Part shown: positions 8,653 to 17,597 of the stretch, piece after piece
How positions within the stretch are numbered: position 1 is the stretch's first letter
Layout of the letters: each line of letters begins with the position of its first letter
NCBI GenBank assembly: GCA_017624715.1
Contig: JAGAMN010000020.1
Span: forward strand, 105,289-169,288
DNA length: 64,000 bases
Direction of reading: 5' to 3'
From: Oscillospiraceae bacterium
GTDB lineage: Bacteria > Bacillota > Clostridia > Oscillospirales > Oscillospiraceae
Notes under the pieces: generated by a model
Databases searched by the model: none
Seen by the model: the letters and a program-made list of their open reading frames with translations, nothing else
What the model was told of the DNA's origin: nothing
Translations under genes and position numbers: made by a program

Positions 8653-8922
8653 ATGAAGGCGATTGTAACTGTTGTTGGTAAAGACCGTGTTGGCATTATT
8701 GCCGGTGTGTGCATCAAGCTGGCGGAGTACAATGTCAATGTCCTGGATATCAGCCAGACGGTCATGCAGGGCTATTTTACCATGATGATGGCTGTGGATG
8801 TCTCCGGTTGTACACTGCCCCTGGCAGAGCTGTGCAAGGCTATGGAGCAGGTAGGCAATGAGATGAGCCTGTCCATCAAGGTTCAGCGTGAAGACATTTT
8901 CGAAGCCATGCATCGGATCTGA
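8653..8922 (+). CDS. ACT domain protein (UPF0237 family)
   Basis: This 89-residue single ACT domain protein opens MKAIVTVVGKDRVGIIAGV, the family signature, with NVNVLDISQTVMQGYFTMMM in the second beta-alpha unit. ACT domains bind small ligands, often amino acids, and regulate partner proteins. It ends 8 bases before the UPF0210 gene. This gene pair is conserved in many Firmicutes and archaea, so the ACT protein is probably the regulatory partner of the next gene, but no substrate is known. The ribosome site is a weak GAGGTG. Confidence 0.9.
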   Translation: MKAIVTVVGKDRVGIIAGVCIKLAEYNVNVLDISQTVMQGYFTMMMAVDVSGCTLPLAELCKAMEQVGNEMSLSIKVQREDIFEAMHRI

Positions 8923-8930
8923 GGTAGATT

Positions 8931-10289
8931 ATGCTGAATCAAAAGGATATTTTACAAACACTCGATATGATCGATAAGCGGCATTTGGATATCCGTACCA
9001 TCACCATGGGCATCAGCCTGCTGGATTGCTGTGATGCGGATCTGTCCCTCTGCTGCCAGAAGATCTACAACAAAATTACCCGCTGCGCCAAGGACCTGGT
9101 GAAGGTGGGCGAGGAAATCGAACGGGAATTCGGTATCCCAATCGTCAATAAGCGTATTTCCGTAACCCCCATCGCATTGGTAGCCGGTACTTGTGTGGCC
9201 GATTCTTATGTGGAGATTGCCAAGACCCTGGATGCCGCGGCTAAGACTTGCGGTGTCAACTTTATTGGCGGTTTTTCTGCCCTGGTGCAGAAAGGCTGCA
9301 CCGCTGCCGATTGGAAGCTGATTCGCTCCATTCCTGAGGCCATGGCTTGCACTGAGCGTGTCTGCTCCAGTGTCAATGTGGGTTCTACCAAAGCCGGCAT
9401 TAATATGGATGCCGTTGCCGAAATGGGCAGAATCATTAAGAAAACAGCTGAAATTACTTCGGATAACGATGGCTTGGGTTGCGCAAAATTGGTTGTATTT
9501 GCCAATGCTGTGGAAGACAATCCCTTTATGGCCGGTGCGTTCCACGGCGTCGGTGAGCCGGAGTGCGTGCTGAATGTGGGTGTTTCCGGTCCCGGTGTTG
9601 TGTACCATGCGCTGCAGAGCGTCAAAGGTCAGCCCTTTGATGTGGTGGCTGAAACCATCAAAAAGACTGCTTTCCAGGTTACTCGTATGGGTCAGATCGT
9701 GGGTGTGGAAGCTTCCAAGCGCTTGGGCGTGCCCTTTGGTATCGTGGACTTGAGCCTGGCACCTACGCCTGCAGTGGGCGACAGCGTTGCCCGGATATTG
9801 GAGGAAATGGGACTGGAGGTTTGTGGTACCCACGGTACCACTGCTGCTCTGGCGCTGCTGAATGATGCCGTTAAAAAGGGTGGCGTGATGGCATCCAACC
9901 ATGTGGGCGGCCTGTCCGGTGCATTTATCCCTGTGTCCGAGGATGAGGGTATGATTGCAGCTGCCGAAAGCGGCACGCTGACCCTTTCCAAGCTGGAAGC
10001 CATGACCTGTGTTTGCTCCGTGGGTCTGGATATGATCGCGGTGCCCGGTGATACTTCCGCAGAAACCATCTCCGCCATCATTGCGGACGAGGCTGCTATC
10101 GGCATGATCAACACCAAGACCACCGCCGTCCGTATCATTCCCGCACCCAATAAGGTAGTTGGTGACCGGGTAGAAATGGGTGGTTTGCTGGGTAGTGCGC
10201 CCGTCATGCCTGTTCACAGCGAGTCCAGTGCGGCTTTTGTTGCCCGCGGCGGACGGATTCCTGCCCCAATTCAAAGTCTGAAGAACTGA
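8931..10289 (+). CDS. UPF0210 family protein (DUF711)
   Basis: This 452-residue protein of the UPF0210/DUF711 family starts [14 protein letters not shown] and has the glycine-rich stretches [10 protein letters not shown] and [18 protein letters not shown]. The fold is distantly related to PFL-like barrel proteins, hence the frequent database label PFL family protein, but there is no glycyl radical motif at the C terminus. Function is not established. It is coupled to the upstream ACT gene, and GH25 lysozyme begins one base after its stop, so all three may share a transcript. Confidence 0.9.
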   Translation: MLNQKDILQTLDMIDKRHLDIRTITMGISLLDCCDADLSLCCQKIYNKITRCAKDLVKVGEEIEREFGIPIVNKRISVTPIALVAGTCVADSYVEIAKTLDAAAKTCGVNFIGGFSALVQKGCTAADWKLIRSIPEAMACTERVCSSVNVGSTKAGINMDAVAEMGRIIKKTAEITSDNDGLGCAKLVVFANAVEDNPFMAGAFHGVGEPECVLNVGVSGPGVVYHALQSVKGQPFDVVAETIKKTAFQVTRMGQIVGVEASKRLGVPFGIVDLSLAPTPAVGDSVARILEEMGLEVCGTHGTTAALALLNDAVKKGGVMASNHVGGLSGAFIPVSEDEGMIAAAESGTLTLSKLEAMTCVCSVGLDMIAVPGDTSAETISAIIADEAAIGMINTKTTAVRIIPAPNKVVGDRVEMGGLLGSAPVMPVHSESSAAFVARGGRIPAPIQSLKN

Positions 10290-10290
10290 T

Positions 10291-11133
10291 ATGAAAAAGC
10301 TGATTTTGCTTTTGAGCGTGGTGCTGGTTGCGCTGGTTGTGGTGGCGCTTTTGCTACCGCCGATCAGCAATCCCCAGGAGAATGCTCTGCCTACCACAGA
10401 GCCTTCAGAAAACTCTGTGCCCACAGAATCGAATCCCACAGACCCCACAGAACCGACTGTGCCGACCTTACAGCAAAATCCTTTTACCCCAAGCGATTTT
10501 GCCTTGCAGGATGACTATATGGCCTGTCTGACTGCAGCCTATCAATTGGGCATTGATGTTTCGAAATATCAGCAAAATGTGGATTGGAAAAAGGTGGCCG
10601 ACAGCGGAATCACTTTTGTGATGATCCGCATCGGCGGCAGGGGATACGGTCAAGCCGGAAATCTCTACGCTGACGAACTGGCCCAGAGCCACTACGAAGG
10701 CGCAAAAGCCGCCGGATTAAAGGTGGGTGCATACTTCTTCTCCCAGGCGATCACCCGGTCGGAAGCCAGAGAAGAGGCTCAGTACGCCATGGAGCTTACC
10801 GCGGATTGGCAGCTGGATATGCCTATCGTCTTCGACTGGGAATATGTCAGCGACACCGCCCGGACGGCCAACACGGATGCGGAAACGGTGACTGCCTGTG
10901 CTGCAGCCTTCTGCGATACGATCCTGGCAGCGAATAAGCAAGCGATGATTTATGTCCGTCCGGAGCTGGAAAAGCTGAATCTGGAGCAGCTGGCAGTCTA
11001 TGACCATTGGGTGGCCTGGTACAGCAATACCATGGATTATCCCAATGAATTTGCTATGTGGCAGTATACCAAGACCGGAAAAGTCCCCGGCATCTCCGGC
11101 AATGTGGATATCAATCTGTATTTCATCCAATAA
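10291..11133 (+). CDS. GH25 family lysozyme, membrane-anchored
   Basis: This 280-residue muramidase (glycoside hydrolase family 25) cleaves the MurNAc-GlcNAc backbone of peptidoglycan. An uncleaved-looking signal anchor (residues 4-24, rich in L and V) precedes a T/P/E-rich linker to residue about 70. The catalytic domain follows, with GIDVSKYQQNVDW and the acidic FDWEYV motif. It would be displayed outside the membrane. No ribosome site of good strength precedes ATG 10291, which lies just after the upstream TGA, so translation may depend on the upstream gene. The stop is followed at once by a strong bidirectional terminator. Confidence 0.9.
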   Translation: MKKLILLLSVVLVALVVVALLLPPISNPQENALPTTEPSENSVPTESNPTDPTEPTVPTLQQNPFTPSDFALQDDYMACLTAAYQLGIDVSKYQQNVDWKKVADSGITFVMIRIGGRGYGQAGNLYADELAQSHYEGAKAAGLKVGAYFFSQAITRSEAREEAQYAMELTADWQLDMPIVFDWEYVSDTARTANTDAETVTACAAAFCDTILAANKQAMIYVRPELEKLNLEQLAVYDHWVAWYSNTMDYPNEFAMWQYTKTGKVPGISGNVDINLYFIQ

Positions 11134-11163
11134 AAAATCGGTGCGTATTAACGCACCGATTTT
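11134..11163. terminator. Bidirectional terminator
   Basis: A 13-bp perfect stem, AAAATCGGTGCGT with ACGCACCGATTTT and loop ATTA, with A and T tracts on both sides. It serves the GH25 gene on the plus strand and the U32 peptidase operon on the minus strand. Confidence 0.9.
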
Positions 11164-11165
11164 TA

Positions 11166-12383
11166 CTATTTCGCAGAAAGCTCCACGCTGTGCCGCAGAA
11201 TGGTAAAGGGCGGCACTTGCTTTGGCAGGGGAATGTAAAATTTGGATTGGGGAGTGCGGGGTTCAGCCAAGGGATTACCCTCAGCATCTGTCATGTTTTC
11301 TGCAGTGATGGCAAAGGGGCGCATATCCGGTCCCACCACTTCCAATCCCTCACCTTCAGAGAACTTGTTGCGCAAGCTGCAGAGGGCGAGGCCATTTTCA
11401 TCGCAGCTTTCCACAATGGCACAAACCTGCCACTCCCGAATATACCGGGAATTCTCCGTGTATTGTCCCGGTTCACCATAATAAAAACCGGTGGAGTAGA
11501 TCCGGTGGGATACATGATCTACTTCATTGCGCCAAACGGGATCGATAGGCTTTCCGGCTGCAATATCGTCAATGCAATGACGGTAAGCACCGGTGACGAT
11601 GGCAGCGTAGTAAGCAGATTTAGCTCTGCCTTCGATCTTGATGCAATTCACACCGGCGTCCATCAGATCATCCAAATGGTCGATCATGCACATATCCCGG
11701 GAATTAAGAATGTAGGTGCCCTTTTCGTCCTCATAAACAGGGAAGTATTCTCCGGGACGCTTTTCCTCCATCAGCGCGTACTGATAGCGGCAGGGCTGGG
11801 CGCAGGCACCGCGGTTGGAGTCCCGACCGGTCATATAGTTGCTCAGTAGGCAACGGCCGGAGTAGCTGACGCACATAGCGCCGTGGCCGAAGGTTTCGAT
11901 CTCCAGTTCCTTGGGGGTGTTCTGCCGGATGGTGCGGATTTCTTCCAGATTCAGCTCCCGGGCCAAAACCACCCGGGAAGCGCCCAGATCATACCATGCC
12001 TTGGCGCATTCATAGTTGGCAATGGATTGCTGGGTGGAGATATGCCGCTGGCACTTTGGAGCATATTTGCCGGCCAGAGTAAAAGCGCCCATATCTGCAA
12101 CGATCAGCGCATCCACGCCAGCATCCTGCAGCTGCTCCAGGTAAGCAGGCAGTTGTGCGATCTCCTCATTTCGGGGCATGGTGTTCACGGTGACATGGAC
12201 CTTCACACCGTGGTCATGGGCATATTTGACTGCAATAGGCAGTTCCTCCGGGGTAAAGTTTCCGGCAAACGAGCGCATGCCGAAGCTGGTGCCGGCCAGA
12301 TATACGGAATCTGCTCCGTAAAGAACGGACATTTTCAGCCGTTCCATATCCCCTGCAGGGCTCAGTAATTCCAGTTTTGCCAT
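11166..12383 (-). CDS. U32 family peptidase / tRNA hydroxylation protein type
   Basis: This 405-residue U32 family member begins MAKLELLSPAGDMERLKMSV. The U32 signature region is EIETFGHGAMCVSYSGRC, followed by SNRGACAQPCRYQY with paired cysteines. Relatives (YegQ/TrhP, YrrO) act in 5-hydroxyuridine formation on tRNA wobble U34, and others were described as collagenases. The order mltG then U32 matches the yrrL-yrrN-yrrO neighbourhood of Bacillus, which favours the tRNA-modification role; this is inference. Its ribosome site GAGGAAATAAC overlaps the mltG stop. Confidence 0.88.
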   Translation of the reverse strand: MAKLELLSPAGDMERLKMSVLYGADSVYLAGTSFGMRSFAGNFTPEELPIAVKYAHDHGVKVHVTVNTMPRNEEIAQLPAYLEQLQDAGVDALIVADMGAFTLAGKYAPKCQRHISTQQSIANYECAKAWYDLGASRVVLARELNLEEIRTIRQNTPKELEIETFGHGAMCVSYSGRCLLSNYMTGRDSNRGACAQPCRYQYALMEEKRPGEYFPVYEDEKGTYILNSRDMCMIDHLDDLMDAGVNCIKIEGRAKSAYYAAIVTGAYRHCIDDIAAGKPIDPVWRNEVDHVSHRIYSTGFYYGEPGQYTENSRYIREWQVCAIVESCDENGLALCSLRNKFSEGEGLEVVGPDMRPFAITAENMTDAEGNPLAEPRTPQSKFYIPLPKQVPPFTILRHSVELSAK

Positions 12384-12384
12384 G

Positions 12385-13893
12385 TTATTTCCTCAGGGCT
12401 TCAACCTTATCCTGATGCTCCTTGTAGGTTGCGGAGAATAGGTGCTCACCGATGGAGGGATCCAGGACAAAGTAATGATAGTTGGTATCAGCGGGACTCA
12501 AGGAAGCCATGATAGCGGACAGACCGGGGTTTGCAATGGGACCGGCAGGCAGGCCCTTGACAACGTAGGTGTTATAGGGACTGTCCAGCTTGTAATCGTC
12601 AGCGGTCAAGTCCTGCTTTCCGCCGTGGGCATAGACCACCGTGGCGTCAGAGTTCAGGAAGGGAAAGCTGTTGGGGTTGGCAAGACGGTTGTAGAAAACC
12701 GACGCGATTTCGTAGTTTTCGCCACTGTGGGCACTTTCTTTCTGCACGATGGAGGCCATGGTGACTACATCATACATGGTCAGCTTGTGCTCCTCAATAT
12801 AGCTCTGACCATAGCCGTTTTTGCGCAGCTTAGCGGCCATTTTTTCGTTCAGAGTATCAATGTGCGCCCGCAGTTCCTCGTCAAACTGATTACCAAAACG
12901 GGACAGAAGTTTATCAAAAATACGTTGGGGAGTATCATTGGTGTAGAATTCGTAGATGTCGGGGAACAGGAAGCCTTCCAGGCAGTATTTGGTGCCTCTG
13001 GGCATACCTTCCAGGAAGTCGTAGCTAGCAAACTCGCTGGTGGAAGCGTAATTCTCCAAAGTTTCAACAGAGCATACACCCTTGCTTTCCAGCAAAGCAT
13101 AGATCTGAGCACAGGTATAACCTTCGGGAATTTTAACCTTGACGGTTTCCCGGTAGGAAGAAGAGGCACTCATACCGTTTACCAGTGCGTGGTAGTCATA
13201 CTGCGTGTTCAGCGTGTATGTGCCGGCAGAAATCTTTTGGTCGGCCTTGGCCAAGGCAGCATAGAGCTTGAACAATTCCTTGTACTGAATCAGGCCGGCA
13301 TCGTATAGCTTGTCTGTTACAGAGTCCACAGTGTCATCTTCTGTAATGGTGATGGCGATCTCTTGGCTCTCTCTGCCAAAGGCCAGTACATCCGCTGCGC
13401 AGACCCACAGAAGGCGACCCAGGGAAATGCCGATGGTAATTGCCAGCACCAGCCAAATGGCGGTAGAAATAATATGGGGTAAGCCGAACAGACCGTAGCC
13501 TTTCTTTGCCTTGGGACGCACCTTTCGAACCGGACGGTTCGGATCAACGGGCTCTTCCTCAATCAGTTCCTCAGACCCTTCCTCAAGCTGCTCAGCAGGC
13601 TGCTCATCATCTTCCAGAAAGCGCATATCGCTGTCGTCAGAATAAGCATCGCTGTATTCGTCGACCAGAGTGGGAATGGGAATCTCTGCGTCGGCATAGA
13701 TGTCCTCCTGGAAAGTCTCGGCCAGTGCTTCCCGCATGATTTCTTCCAGCTCCCGGTCGGAGATGTTGCTCATATCATGGGCGGCCATGGCAGCCTCATC
13801 CACACCCAGCTCTGCCTTTTCTTCAACAGCGCCCAAAAGCTCATCCAGCCATGCGTTGTCGTCAGGCAAGTTGGTATTCTTTTCGTTTTCCAT
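12385..13893 (-). CDS. mltG: Endolytic murein transglycosylase MltG
   Basis: This 502-residue MltG (YceG-like) protein cleaves nascent glycan strands at the membrane and sets their length. It has an unusually long acidic cytoplasmic N-terminus (residues 1-140, rich in E and D). One membrane segment lies near residues 147-170. A LysM-like region follows, then the catalytic region with KLTMYDVVTMASIVQKESA (the conserved catalytic E) and NTYVVKGLPAGPIANPG. The start has GGAGGATC 4 bases upstream. It lies between DJ-1 and U32 genes in one reverse operon. Confidence 0.93.
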   Translation of the reverse strand: MENEKNTNLPDDNAWLDELLGAVEEKAELGVDEAAMAAHDMSNISDRELEEIMREALAETFQEDIYADAEIPIPTLVDEYSDAYSDDSDMRFLEDDEQPAEQLEEGSEELIEEEPVDPNRPVRKVRPKAKKGYGLFGLPHIISTAIWLVLAITIGISLGRLLWVCAADVLAFGRESQEIAITITEDDTVDSVTDKLYDAGLIQYKELFKLYAALAKADQKISAGTYTLNTQYDYHALVNGMSASSSYRETVKVKIPEGYTCAQIYALLESKGVCSVETLENYASTSEFASYDFLEGMPRGTKYCLEGFLFPDIYEFYTNDTPQRIFDKLLSRFGNQFDEELRAHIDTLNEKMAAKLRKNGYGQSYIEEHKLTMYDVVTMASIVQKESAHSGENYEIASVFYNRLANPNSFPFLNSDATVVYAHGGKQDLTADDYKLDSPYNTYVVKGLPAGPIANPGLSAIMASLSPADTNYHYFVLDPSIGEHLFSATYKEHQDKVEALRK

Positions 13894-13906
13894 AGTGATC
13901 CTCCAA

Positions 13907-14449
13907 TCAGCGGATTACGATCTGCTTTGCAATGCTCTCGGCAATTTCCTTGCCCTTCAGCGCCTCAATCAGCATCAAACCAAAGGGAATGGCGCAGCCG
14001 GCGGAAGTGCCTGTGATCAGTTTGCCATCACGGACACAGGGCGCATTTTCTGCCATAATGGCGTTACCCATGCCACTTTCGCAGGCGGGGTAGCAGGTGA
14101 CGAGCTTACCGTCGGTAATGCCCAGGTCGGCAAGAACCGTGGGGCCGGCGCAAATGGCAGCAACAAATTTTCCGTTACTCCAGGCAAAACGTACTGCGTC
14201 CAATGCTTCCGGGCAGTTGCGGATGGATGCTACACCACCCAAGCCACCGGGCAGGACGATCATATCCAGATCGGTCAGATCCATTTGCCCCACGCCAATA
14301 TCGGTTTCCACGCCGATGCCGTGGCCGCCGTATACAGTTTTTCCGTTCAGACCAACGGTCATAACCGGAATTCCGGCCCGGCGCAAAAGATCCAGGGGCG
14401 CGATGGCCTCAGTCTCTTCAAAACCGGTTCCCAGTAAGATATAAACCAT
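13907..14449 (-). CDS. DJ-1/PfpI family protein
   Basis: This 180-residue single-domain DJ-1/ThiJ/PfpI protein carries the nucleophile elbow FVAAICAGPTVLADLG with its conserved cysteine near residue 100, and a GTGFEETEAIAPLDLLRRAG opening with the acidic partner residue. Bacterial relatives (YajL, YhbO) act as chaperones or in glyoxal detoxification or deglycation, and that function is disputed. The ribosome site GGAGG overlaps the end of the thymidylate kinase-like gene 2 bases upstream. Confidence 0.88.
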   Translation of the reverse strand: MVYILLGTGFEETEAIAPLDLLRRAGIPVMTVGLNGKTVYGGHGIGVETDIGVGQMDLTDLDMIVLPGGLGGVASIRNCPEALDAVRFAWSNGKFVAAICAGPTVLADLGITDGKLVTCYPACESGMGNAIMAENAPCVRDGKLITGTSAGCAIPFGLMLIEALKGKEIAESIAKQIVIR

Positions 14450-14451
14450 AA

Positions 14452-15120
14452 TTAATCCTCCAGACAGGCCCGGACCTGTGCGTAGATCTCTTCGTGAATA
14501 TCTTCAATGCTACGCATCTGGCCGTCTTTAACACAATCGATGATCGTCCAGTTGTAGAACTTTGCGGCCGCCCGACCGGTTTCCCGGCAGGTTGCTAAGT
14601 AATCCATATCCTGTTCATGAATATCAGCCTTGGTGTTAGTGGAAGCCTCCCGGTGACGCATCAGCTTCTCGGTAAAGGCAGTGGGCACATCCAGATAGAT
14701 GGTCAGGTCGGGGCGGGGAAGACCCAATTTATCATATTCAAACTCATACAGCCAACGCAAAAATTCGCCCTGCTTTTCCTTGGGTTCTTTGGAAGTCTGA
14801 TGGACTGCGTTGGAAGTGGTGTAGCGGTCAGATACGATGATGCCGCCCTGCTCAAACCATTCGCCCCAATCCTTTTTGTAGGATGCATAGCGATCCACCG
14901 CATAGAAAGCAGAGGCTGCATAGGCGTTTACATCGGAAGGATTGGTGCCAAATTCGCCACCTAAATACATACGGATCAGGGCAGAACTGGGCTCAGAATA
15001 TTGGGGGAATACCAGAGTCTTAAATTCTGTACCTTCGTTGCGCAGACGCTCGGTCAGCGCCTTGAACTGTGTGGACTTACCGGAGCCGTCAGTGCCTTCG
15101 ATTACAATCAGTTTACCCAT
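14452..15120 (-). CDS. tmk: Thymidylate kinase-type deoxynucleoside (monophosphate) kinase
   Basis: This 222-residue P-loop kinase has GTDGSGKST near residue 9, FYAVDRYASYK (DRY-like) and IIVSDRYTTSN with the base-binding arginine, and DLTIYLDVP. The pattern is that of dTMP kinase, which makes dTDP, in the longer clostridial form with a variable lid (HREASTNTKADIHEQ). A deoxynucleoside kinase role is the alternative. It is first in the reverse operon with DJ-1, mltG and U32, behind its own promoter, with ribosome site GGAAGGAG. Confidence 0.85.
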   Translation of the reverse strand: MGKLIVIEGTDGSGKSTQFKALTERLRNEGTEFKTLVFPQYSEPSSALIRMYLGGEFGTNPSDVNAYAASAFYAVDRYASYKKDWGEWFEQGGIIVSDRYTTSNAVHQTSKEPKEKQGEFLRWLYEFEYDKLGLPRPDLTIYLDVPTAFTEKLMRHREASTNTKADIHEQDMDYLATCRETGRAAAKFYNWTIIDCVKDGQMRSIEDIHEEIYAQVRACLED

Positions 15121-15160
15121 GCTTTATCTCCTTCCGGGCATAGCCATACTATGATATCAT

Positions 15161-15189
15161 ATAGTACCACAAAATTTCCCGTTTGTCCA
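15161..15189 (-). promoter_or_regulatory. Promoter of the tmk operon
   Basis: On the minus strand TGGACA (15184-15189) and TACTAT (15161-15166) are separated by 17 bases, about 40 bases before the start codon. Confidence 0.6.
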
Positions 15190-15227
15190 CAGTTGAAGTA
15201 AATTTCCTGCAAGCCTTCAAACACCTG

Positions 15228-15319
15228 TGTCATCCCGAGCGAAGCCGAGGGATCCGTCTCCTTTGTTGACGGGGAACGGATTTCTCGACTCCGGGCAGGA
15301 CCCTCCGCTCGGAATGACA
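15228..15319. repeat. Dispersed palindromic repeat, about 92 bp
   Basis: Ends are inverted: TGTCATCCCGAGCG on the left and CGCTCGGAATGACA on the right. It occupies most of the intergenic gap 15121-15415, between the tmk and helicase promoters. The TGTCAT/ATGACA ends and CCGAG core resemble short interspersed repeats common in clostridial genomes, and a larger element with related GTCATTCC ends occurs at 56844-57015. There is no coding potential. Confidence 0.65.
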
Positions 15320-15353
15320 GTAATTAATGGGCGACTGTTATCTGCAAATACAG

Positions 15354-15382
15354 TTGCAAATTTCCTCAAAAGCTGATAGAAT
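15354..15382 (+). promoter_or_regulatory. Promoter of the DEAD-box helicase gene
   Basis: TTGCAA (15354-15359), a 17-base spacer and TAGAAT (15377-15382), 34 bases before the start. Confidence 0.6.
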
Positions 15383-15415
15383 AGTCAAAACTAAACACCA
15401 CAAAGGACGAGAAAA

Positions 15416-16603
15416 ATGAACGAAACCATTACTTTTGCTGATTTGGGCTTGAGTGAAGCCATGCTCAAGGCTCTGGAGAAGAAGGGCTACGGCTACCCCA
15501 CCACCATCCAGCAGCAGGCGATCCCGGAATTTATGCAGTGGAAGGATGTCATTGCCAAGGCTCCCACCGGCACCGGTAAGACCTTTGCTTTTGGCATTCC
15601 CATGATTGAGCATGTGGATCCTGATTGTTCCGATGTCCAGGGACTGATCTTAGCTCCCACCAGAGAACTGGCCATTCAGATCTGCGACGAGCTCCGTGGC
15701 TTGCTGACCTACTATAACGGCATCCGTGTTGCGGTGCTCTACGGCGGTGCCGGTATCGGTGGACAGATCAGGCAGCTGGAGAAGAAACCCCAGATCGTTG
15801 TGGCTACCCCAGGCAGATTGATGGATCACTATAACCGCAAGACCATCCGCCTGGACAAGATCCAGACTGTCGTGCTGGACGAAGCCGACCGGATGCTGGA
15901 TATGGGCTTTTTCAAGGATGTGACCCGGATCATAGAGAAGGTGAAGAACCGGAAAAACCTGGGTCTGTTCTCTGCAACCATATCACAGGAGGTTATGACC
16001 GTTTCCTGGATGTACCAGCGTGACGAGGTGGAGATCACCGTTGAACCCCGGCAGGAAGACCGGCCGGACATCGATCAATTTAGTATTACTGTTACACCCT
16101 TGGAAAAGGCGGAAACCACTCTGCGCCTGATCCGCACCCAAGGTTTTGAGCGGGTGATGATTTTCTGCAACACCAAGCATATGTGTCAGCGGCTGTGTGA
16201 CGATTTCCAACGGGCTGGTATGGATTGCGAATGCATCCACGGCGATATTCGCCAAAGCCAGCGTGAGAAGACCATGCAGCGCTACCGTGACGGCAAATTG
16301 GCTATTTTGATCGCTACTGATGTTGCTTCCCGTGGCATCGATGTGGACGACGTGGATTGTGTCATCAACTACGATGTTCCTGAGGAGAACGAATACTACG
16401 TACACCGCATCGGCCGTACCGGCAGAGCAAAACGCAAGGGTGTGGCATATTCTATCATAGGCAACTTCCCGGAAAAGGCAAAGTTGGATGAGATTGCGAA
16501 ATTCTCCGCATACAGCATTAAGGCCATGATTCTAAGCCCGGAAGGGGAACTGACGGAAGAACCGGTGAAAGCACCTGTTCCTCCCAAGAGGCGGTTTAAG
16601 TGA
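15416..16603 (+). CDS. DEAD-box RNA helicase
   Basis: This 395-residue ATP-dependent RNA helicase has every core motif present: the Q-motif region GYGYPTTIQQQAIPE, APTGTGKT (I), PTRELA (Ia), TPGR (Ib), DEAD (II), SAT (III), IATDVASRGID (V) and HRIGRTGR (VI). The C-terminal extension after residue 375 is very short, unlike CshA or DeaD, so it lacks an added RNA-binding domain. It probably unwinds rRNA or mRNA structures in the cytoplasm. The stop overlaps the GTG start of the DprA-like gene (GTGA). Confidence 0.95.
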   Translation: MNETITFADLGLSEAMLKALEKKGYGYPTTIQQQAIPEFMQWKDVIAKAPTGTGKTFAFGIPMIEHVDPDCSDVQGLILAPTRELAIQICDELRGLLTYYNGIRVAVLYGGAGIGGQIRQLEKKPQIVVATPGRLMDHYNRKTIRLDKIQTVVLDEADRMLDMGFFKDVTRIIEKVKNRKNLGLFSATISQEVMTVSWMYQRDEVEITVEPRQEDRPDIDQFSITVTPLEKAETTLRLIRTQGFERVMIFCNTKHMCQRLCDDFQRAGMDCECIHGDIRQSQREKTMQRYRDGKLAILIATDVASRGIDVDDVDCVINYDVPEENEYYVHRIGRTGRAKRKGVAYSIIGNFPEKAKLDEIAKFSAYSIKAMILSPEGELTEEPVKAPVPPKRRFK

Positions 16604-17493
16604 GAGCAGCGGAGCAGGGATTCCTGCTGCTTACTTGCCCCTTGGGTGCCCCGGAGCGAGGCATGTTGACTACCGCCCAATTCCGCACTCTTGCCAAACG
16701 GGCGGTACAAATGCAAGTCCCTCTGGAAGACCGTGATATAACCAAAGAGGACATTATGTCCTTGGGCTACGGTGCGGCTTTTGCGAATCGGGTCGTAGAA
16801 CTACTTTCCCAGGAAGACCTGCTGGAGCATTATCTGCGTCGCAGTAGCCGTGCAGGCTGCCAATGTCTTAGCCGCTTGCATGAAGAGTATCCCTTAAAAC
16901 TGCGCAAAGCTTTGGATCTTGACAGTCCCGGAAGTTTGTGGGCAAAAGGGGATGTTTCCTTACTGAAGCAACCGACGATCGCATTGGTAGGAAGTCGGGA
17001 TATTCGGGAAGAAAATGCAGCGTTTGCCCGACAGGTAGGGATAGAAGCCGCCCGTCAGGGTTATGTGCTGGTCTCCGGAAATGCCAGGGGTTCTGACCGC
17101 ATCGCCCAAAATGCCTGCATGGAGGCAGGCGGAAAGGTGATCAGCGTGCTGGCCGATGAACTGGAGAAGTATCCTACGCAGGAAAATCTGCTGTACCTGA
17201 GTGAGGATGGTTTTGATTTGCCGTTTACTGCCCAAAGAGCATTGAGCCGCAACCGGGTGATTCATGCGCTGGCAGGAAAAACCTTTGTTGCCCAGGTTGC
17301 GGATGGCTATGGCGGGACTTGGGATGGCACAGTGAAGAACCTCCGGTTCTGTTGGAGCAATGTCTTTTGTTTCCAGGATGGCACATCCGGCGTGAAGAAC
17401 TTGATACAAATGGGCGCAACACCAATATTAGAGAGCCAATTATGTGATATATCTATATTAAAACCGGATAATTTCAACTTTTTTGACCAATAA
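16600..17493 (+). CDS. DprA-like Rossmann-fold protein
   Basis: This 297-residue protein is related to DprA/Smf, which loads RecA on incoming single-stranded DNA. The GTG start at 16600 overlaps the helicase stop; an internal ATG at 16663 would drop the leading GFLLLTCPLG segment. The Rossmann core shows IALVGSRDIREENA, YVLVSGNARGSDRIAQNA and a RNRVIHALAG motif. It departs from canonical DprA, which has GLARGID and a C-terminal winged helix; here the protein ends NFNFFDQ without the latter. Its role in competence is therefore uncertain. The last codons form the left arm of a hairpin. Confidence 0.75.
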   Translation: MRAAEQGFLLLTCPLGAPERGMLTTAQFRTLAKRAVQMQVPLEDRDITKEDIMSLGYGAAFANRVVELLSQEDLLEHYLRRSSRAGCQCLSRLHEEYPLKLRKALDLDSPGSLWAKGDVSLLKQPTIALVGSRDIREENAAFARQVGIEAARQGYVLVSGNARGSDRIAQNACMEAGGKVISVLADELEKYPTQENLLYLSEDGFDLPFTAQRALSRNRVIHALAGKTFVAQVADGYGGTWDGTVKNLRFCWSNVFCFQDGTSGVKNLIQMGATPILESQLCDISILKPDNFNFFDQ

Positions 17494-17519
17494 GAAAAAA
17501 GTGCTTATTGGTCAAAAAA
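17479..17519. terminator. Terminator hairpin overlapping the dprA-like stop
   Basis: A 16-bp stem pairs TTTTTTGACCAATAAG (17479-17494) with CTTATTGGTCAAAAAA (17504-17519), then TTTTC. The stop codon TAA (17491-17493) is inside the left arm. Confidence 0.75.
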
Positions 17520-17533
17520 TTTTCGCAAAAGAG

Positions 17534-17562
17534 TTGAAATTGATACAAAAATAGTGTAAAAT
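17534..17562 (+). promoter_or_regulatory. Promoter of glmS
   Basis: TTGAAA, a 17-base spacer and TAAAAT, 35 bases before the glmS start. Only about 80 bases separate the upstream hairpin from glmS, leaving no room for a glmS ribozyme. Confidence 0.6.
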
Positions 17563-17597
17563 GGAAAAAGTAAATTAATTAGTAGGAGGACTATTCC

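Noticed and set aside
8931-10289. PFL-family label as a second glycyl radical enzyme.
   Set aside because: The protein has no glycyl radical motif near its C terminus and no activase gene nearby.
8952-10448. Long minus-strand open frame (498 codons) opposite the UPF0210 gene.
   Set aside because: It is antisense to a well recognised family, has no ribosome site and a low-complexity composition. It is a shadow of codon bias on the other strand.
12442-13308. Plus-strand open frame of 288 codons within mltG.
   Set aside because: mltG on the minus strand has clear domains and operon context; the plus frame has none.
17520-17597. glmS ribozyme.
   Set aside because: Only about 80 bases lie between the hairpin and the start, and a normal promoter fills them.
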